The position numbers and the translations under genes are program-made. This document shows, piece by piece, positions 60,027 through 64,000 of a stretch of DNA of 64,000 nucleotides. Under the pieces are notes generated by a model. The model ran no database searches. It was not told the DNA's origin and saw only the letters and a program-made list of their open reading frames with translations. Within the stretch, counting starts at the first letter, position 1. Every line of letters begins with the position of its first letter. This stretch comes from CAYJAZ01 sp964371865 (GTDB taxonomy: Bacteria; Desulfobacterota; Desulfovibrionia; Desulfovibrionales; Desulfovibrionaceae). The stretch covers positions 62,001 through 126,000 of the forward strand of contig CAYJOR010000001.1 of assembly GCA_964371865.1 (NCBI GenBank), read 5' to 3'.

Positions 60027-63000
60027 CTATGCTTCTTGGTTAGTTTCATCGTTAGAGTTTTCTTTATTCTCTTTTTTGTCTTTACCATCTTTATCTTCGT
60101 CATCTTCTTCTGAGTTAGAGCTTGAAGAATCAGCAGCACCTTCTACTTTTTCACTTGTATCGACTGAATCATCGCTACCTTGTGTTGAAGTATCTTGTGT
60201 ATCGGTTGTTGTAGTTTCTTTATCTTGATCTTCTTTATCTTCTTCAATTACTTGTTCACCATTGCTTGAGCTTGTATCTTGTGGGAATAATACGTCATTC
60301 ATTCCCATAAGTTCGCCATTTTGAGTGAAGTAGTTAGCCATGAAGGTACCATCACGTCCTATAAGTGAACTTTGTAAGATTTCTTGAGGTGTTAGACCAA
60401 GTAATGAACTATAAAGACTGTTTGAAGTTGTAAGAATACTTTCATCATCGCTCATTCCAGGTATAACTGTTAATGGTCTGTTATGTTCACGTAAATCAAC
60501 AATATAAACGCCCGGAGCTAGATTAATTTTATTAAAGTATCCGCCTGGGAAGTGATATAGAGTTGCGCCTGCTCGTAAGAAGGTTAGCTCATTCATACCA
60601 CCTCTAAGTTCATAAACACCGCCTACAACATCATGGATTGTATTGTAGATATCATCAAATTCAAAGGTATTGTTTTCACCGTGTGTTAGTTTGATTACTA
60701 CGAATGTATTTGATATGTCGTTTTTGAGTTCTAATGTATCGCCAACTTCACTACCGTAGATACTTGTAGCATTCAAGATTGTACCAATTTCAGTTCCATC
60801 ACCTTTGAAGTTAATATTTTCAGAAGTGTTTATGCGCCAGTTTGCTTCTTGATGTGATGTGTTATAAACATCATTTTCACCTTGATTTAGGCTAAATAAG
60901 TCAATTTTCGCACCTTTGTTGATATTGACTGTATCGTCAGCATTACCTGCATTGATATTATCAATACTTACAAAGTCTAGATATAAGCCTTCACGTTTCA
61001 TTAGACTTCTTTGAGCATTAAGATTCCATTCAGCATCTATCATACTACTTGAAAGTTCTAAGATATCGTATCTATTTTCATTACCATTCAGTTGTACAAC
61101 AGGGCTTGTTGAATTGCCTTTGCCAGAACGTGTTTTTCCAGTTTGAGTAAACTTCGCATCGTCATCAATGCTTATAACGTTGTTTGTTGTATTTTTATTA
61201 AGATTGATTGTGTAGTTTACAAATGTAATATCTGAGTTTCCACCTAATTTTACATTTGTTGCGCCCATATCCAATACTAATGTATTGATTGTTCCGTTAG
61301 CATTCAAGAGGTCTTCAGCCACTAATTTAGCAAGTTCGGCAATTGTTGCTGTCGCTGATGAATATAATGTAACTTCTTTACCTGTTGCACTCATTTCTCT
61401 TGCATATATATCTGAGAAGATATTCAAGAGATCTGATTCTAAGGTAGCAATATCATCTGCATCTACATCATATTTCAATTCAATTGCGTTATCAGTACCT
61501 GAAGCAGATACAGTAACATTTTTACCTGTCACGGTACTTGGTTTCTCTTTAGTTGAAGCAAATGTGCTTACTGAACGAGTTGTTGGATCTTCTTGTGTCA
61601 TGCTAATGAGCAAGCCTTTGAAGTTTACATCGCCTTTTGCTGTGACGTTACCGCCGATTAAGTCTATATCAGTTCCTTGAACATAAATATCAGCACTTGT
61701 TAACAATTCACTTGATTGAATTTTTACGATAGAACCTGATGAAAGTCCATTCACGCTTATGTTTTTCGCATCTATGAGTTGATCAAAGATATTGATATTT
61801 GAAGATTCAACACTGAATGTTCCATTTTTACTTGTCATCACGGCATTTGTAAGTTCTTTACTGAAAGTAGTATTTGCACGAGCTCCAGTCTGGCTAAGAA
61901 TGATAGAGCCATTTGTTGATGTGAAATTACTATCTTTTATCACAAAGAATGAATCTGCACTACCGCTTGAGAATTTTAGATTGTTTTTTGAAGTCAATAA
62001 ACTTGTTTCAACGTTGATAATAACACCGGTAAAGTTCAAGCTATTAGCTGAATTGATTGTTGTATCAATAAGGTAAATATTACCGTCTGCACCTGTGCTG
62101 AAATCAACTGTACCAGTTGTAGTATTTATTGAAGTTCCTTCAAAGTTTACTAATGTACCGTCAACAAGAATATTGTTTCCTGCTATTAAGTTACTGCCTA
62201 CTCCTGAGTTAATAACAATACTATCAAGAGTAATATTACCTTTTGCATTAAGTTCAGTGTTTTGACCTAAGTCTATAAGTTCTTCATGTGTGATAGTTAT
62301 ATTTTTATCACTTTTGATTTTTGCTATAGCATCAATTGTAAGAGGACTTTTGCTTATAGCGTCGAGCATGATATCAGTTGCTGAATAAACATAGATATCG
62401 TCATAAGCACGTAGTCTTAGAAGGCCGTGGTCGCCAACTTTGAAGTAGGTATCTTCAGTTCCTATATCACCGTTACTTGCTTCAAGGATCATATAACCGT
62501 CATTAGAGATTATACCTTCACCCTTATCATCAAAGTAGATGTTATCGTCTGCTTTAATTCTTACTTCGCCATTTGCATTTGTAATTTTTACTGTACCAAA
62601 TCTAAGGTTTTCATCTCTGCCTGCATTTATATCTTTTAAGCCTGAACCAAGTAAGATATAGTCGCTTGCTGTGATATTAATAGTTCCTTGACTGCTTGTT
62701 TGGAAGATATTCAAATCATCAGTCATTCTGATTTGCATATTATTACCTGATGGAATTCTATCGCTTGCTTCTGATGAAAGCAGATAGTATTTATCAAGTT
62801 CTGTAAAGTCTTTATCGCCAGCTTCTTTCGCCACATAATCAAGAATCGTATAGTTTTCAAGCAGAATTGTTACAGTATCATCAGCAGTAGAGATATCAAG
62901 TGTTATTCCATTTGCTTGAGCATAGTCTAACATTTCTTGTTCTAATGGGCTAAGGATGTAGTATTTAGTTTCTACTGTTACGCCATTGATTGATGAATCG

Positions 63001-64000
63001 CTATTCGGGATTTTTTCATTATTGAGTTTTTTCTCATAATTATGAATCACAAATTCTTTATCTTTATTATAAGTACCCACATTTTTAGCTACAAGATTCA
63101 CATCTTTCGCTATAATATTAGCTTGTTCTACAACGAAAGTTGTTGTTGTGCCTGTTACTAAGGTTTCTGTTACACGGCTTACTAGGTCTTCAAGAGTCCA
63201 CAATTTAGATGTAACTAAACCTGTGACATATTCTTTTTGACTTGCTGTAAGGTTTGCTGGTGTAACTTTATAGTTTTTATTGTATTTTGAAAGCATTGCT
63301 GCATTATAAGTTTCGCTTATACCAAGGCTAGGATTGAATTCATTCAATTCTTTAGCCCAGTTCATAAGAGCACTTTCTAACCATACTTTGGCTTCTGCAT
63401 AGGCTTCTTCAAAAGTATTAGTATCAGTTTTGAAACCATATTTTTCATCATTTGCAATTTTTGTTAGGTAAGCATCTACGCCACCCGCATCTTTTACAGA
63501 TTGAGTTAATTCAAAGTAGCTGTGGTATACATTTGTCAATTGACCTGTACGGATTTCTACCAATTCATCTATTTGAGCTTGATATGCTGCTGCATCATCT
63601 TCTTGAATAATACCCATATCATCCCAAAGTGATTTCATACGGCTAAAGTCAGCTTCATCGAGTTTATGGTTATCGTTATAGTCAATAATACTTCCTTGAG
63701 TTGTAATATCAATCAAGCCAGGAGCGGTGAGAGTTACCAATGCTAAATCTGCATCTGTTCCTGAATTGTAAGCAAGATACATATCACCTGTGCCACCTGT
63801 TACAGTAGCTGTAAGGATAAGTTTGTTTTGTCCATTACTTAGGTTTAGTCTATCTGCTGTTGATACACCAATATTACTATTAGATTCTAAAATAACATTT
63901 GAACCGCTTATGCTACCTCTAAGGATTGTATTATTCACTGCAACATGAATAGTTTCACCTTTAAAGTTCACAGTTGCTTTATTGTTAGGATCTTGAGAAT
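60027..64000 (-). CDS. Giant beta-rich surface/adhesin-like protein, C-terminal part (5' end outside window)
   Basis: The minus-strand frame is open to the right edge; the visible 1,323 residues are only the C-terminal part. Long runs of repeats rich in Asn, Thr, Ser, Gly and Ile ('LTSKNNLKFSS', 'STNGSIILSQT', 'INSANSLNFTG') look like filamentous-haemagglutinin-type beta-helix. An EF-hand-like loop (DYNDNHKLDEADF) suggests calcium binding. The last 85 residues are an acidic Asp/Glu/Ser tail with no sorting motif or autotransporter barrel that I recognise, so secretion may be by type I or two-partner systems. Two long helix-rich insertions (about residues 110-240 and 350-400) break the pattern. 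It ends in TAG. Confidence 0.82.
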   Translation of the reverse strand, partial: SQDPNNKATVNFKGETIHVAVNNTILRGSISGSNVILESNSNIGVSTADRLNLSNGQNKLILTATVTGGTGDMYLAYNSGTDADLALVTLTAPGLIDITTQGSIIDYNDNHKLDEADFSRMKSLWDDMGIIQEDDAAAYQAQIDELVEIRTGQLTNVYHSYFELTQSVKDAGGVDAYLTKIANDEKYGFKTDTNTFEEAYAEAKVWLESALMNWAKELNEFNPSLGISETYNAAMLSKYNKNYKVTPANLTASQKEYVTGLVTSKLWTLEDLVSRVTETLVTGTTTTFVVEQANIIAKDVNLVAKNVGTYNKDKEFVIHNYEKKLNNEKIPNSDSSINGVTVETKYYILSPLEQEMLDYAQANGITLDISTADDTVTILLENYTILDYVAKEAGDKDFTELDKYYLLSSEASDRIPSGNNMQIRMTDDLNIFQTSSQGTINITASDYILLGSGLKDINAGRDENLRFGTVKITNANGEVRIKADDNIYFDDKGEGIISNDGYMILEASNGDIGTEDTYFKVGDHGLLRLRAYDDIYVYSATDIMLDAISKSPLTIDAIAKIKSDKNITITHEELIDLGQNTELNAKGNITLDSIVINSGVGSNLIAGNNILVDGTLVNFEGTSINTTTGTVDFSTGADGNIYLIDTTINSANSLNFTGVIINVETSLLTSKNNLKFSSGSADSFFVIKDSNFTSTNGSIILSQTGARANTTFSKELTNAVMTSKNGTFSVESSNINIFDQLIDAKNISVNGLSSGSIVKIQSSELLTSADIYVQGTDIDLIGGNVTAKGDVNFKGLLISMTQEDPTTRSVSTFASTKEKPSTVTGKNVTVSASGTDNAIELKYDVDADDIATLESDLLNIFSDIYAREMSATGKEVTLYSSATATIAELAKLVAEDLLNANGTINTLVLDMGATNVKLGGNSDITFVNYTINLNKNTTNNVISIDDDAKFTQTGKTRSGKGNSTSPVVQLNGNENRYDILELSSSMIDAEWNLNAQRSLMKREGLYLDFVSIDNINAGNADDTVNINKGAKIDLFSLNQGENDVYNTSHQEANWRINTSENINFKGDGTEIGTILNATSIYGSEVGDTLELKNDISNTFVVIKLTHGENNTFEFDDIYNTIHDVVGGVYELRGGMNELTFLRAGATLYHFPGGYFNKINLAPGVYIVDLREHNRPLTVIPGMSDDESILTTSNSLYSSLLGLTPQEILQSSLIGRDGTFMANYFTQNGELMGMNDVLFPQDTSSSNGEQVIEEDKEDQDKETTTTDTQDTSTQGSDDSVDTSEKVEGAADSSSSNSEEDDEDKDGKDKKENKENSNDETNQEA

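Noticed and set aside
61285..61680. 131-codon plus-strand frame opposite the giant surface-protein gene
   Set aside because: It is a shadow on the opposite strand caused by the codon bias of the repeat-rich gene.
1..64000. CRISPR arrays, rRNA and tRNA genes
   Set aside because: I looked for regularly spaced repeats, rRNA core motifs and GGTTCGAATCC-type T-arms and found none; the recurring palindromes are scattered, not arrayed.
1..64000. TGA reassigned to tryptophan or glycine
   Set aside because: TGA would then appear in many frames of this AT-rich DNA; only one in-frame TGA was seen and TGG is used for tryptophan.

Overview
The window is AT-rich DNA from a Gram-negative, probably anaerobic, respiring proteobacterium. 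Supporting genes are a heptosyltransferase-like GT9 enzyme, a Kdo-kinase-like protein, an Aas/LplT-type lysophospholipid pair, Tat-exported molybdoenzymes, TRAP and DASS transporters, alanine dehydrogenase and a candidate selenoprotein. A Desulfovibrionaceae-like gut or host-associated organism is my best guess, but no marker gene fixes the taxonomy. I recognise no rRNA, tRNA, CRISPR array or intact transposase. Every one of the 51 coding sequences whose end is visible stops with TAA or TAG; none uses TGA.

Layout. 1-4.3 kb: the C-terminal part of a STAND/NB-ARC-like TPR protein, a GT9 glycosyltransferase and a LysR regulator. 4.4-8 kb: a DASS anion transporter and an arylsulfate sulfotransferase without a signal peptide. 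8.1-15.6 kb: a peptide/hydantoin-type catabolic cluster (OPT transporter, DUF917, DUF1177, AroM, M29-like peptidase, Asp/Glu/hydantoin racemase) with an unknown divergent gene. 16.1-20.2 kb: a DmsABC-type reductase. 20.5-24 kb: alanine dehydrogenase and a MerR-MATE efflux pair with a textbook MerR promoter, followed by decayed gene relics. 24.4-28.5 kb: a TMEM43-LemA-DUF3137-DUF3137 membrane cluster. 28.8-32.8 kb: a NavMs-like voltage-gated sodium channel, a CHASE-like/GGDEF protein, a Kdo-kinase-like protein and a small unknown. 33-37.2 kb: TetR, MFS and Aas, with two copies of a shared palindromic operator. 37.3-39.1 kb: HxlR and an iron-dependent alcohol dehydrogenase. 39.4-41.9 kb: a two-component system followed by a YgiW-like OB-fold protein.

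42.4-47.9 kb is the most unusual part. A secreted protein of unknown family has a single in-frame TGA in a U-S-T-C setting with a hairpin just downstream, so it is a candidate selenoprotein. It is followed by a Tat-exported molybdoenzyme, a 4Fe-4S subunit, a cytochrome b and a small secreted helix-hairpin-helix protein. Together they look like an undescribed periplasmic redox system.

48.4-53.6 kb: a TRAP transporter whose genes are interrupted by a GldA-like dehydrogenase, then a LysR gene. 53.6-64 kb: an ankyrin protein, a solute-binding lipoprotein paired with a membrane-anchored LuxR-type sensor, a DUF547 protein, a Tat-exported nitroreductase divergent from an HxlR regulator, and the C-terminal 1.3 thousand residues of a giant beta-rich surface protein.

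Two families of short intergenic repeats run through the window. One is a GAGGGGGAAA...TTTCCCCCTC palindrome found after at least nine genes. The other is an element bounded by TAGGGTGTGTTTCTAAAT-type inverted ends that looks like a MITE. A separate long inverted repeat lies at about 15.96-16.11 kb.
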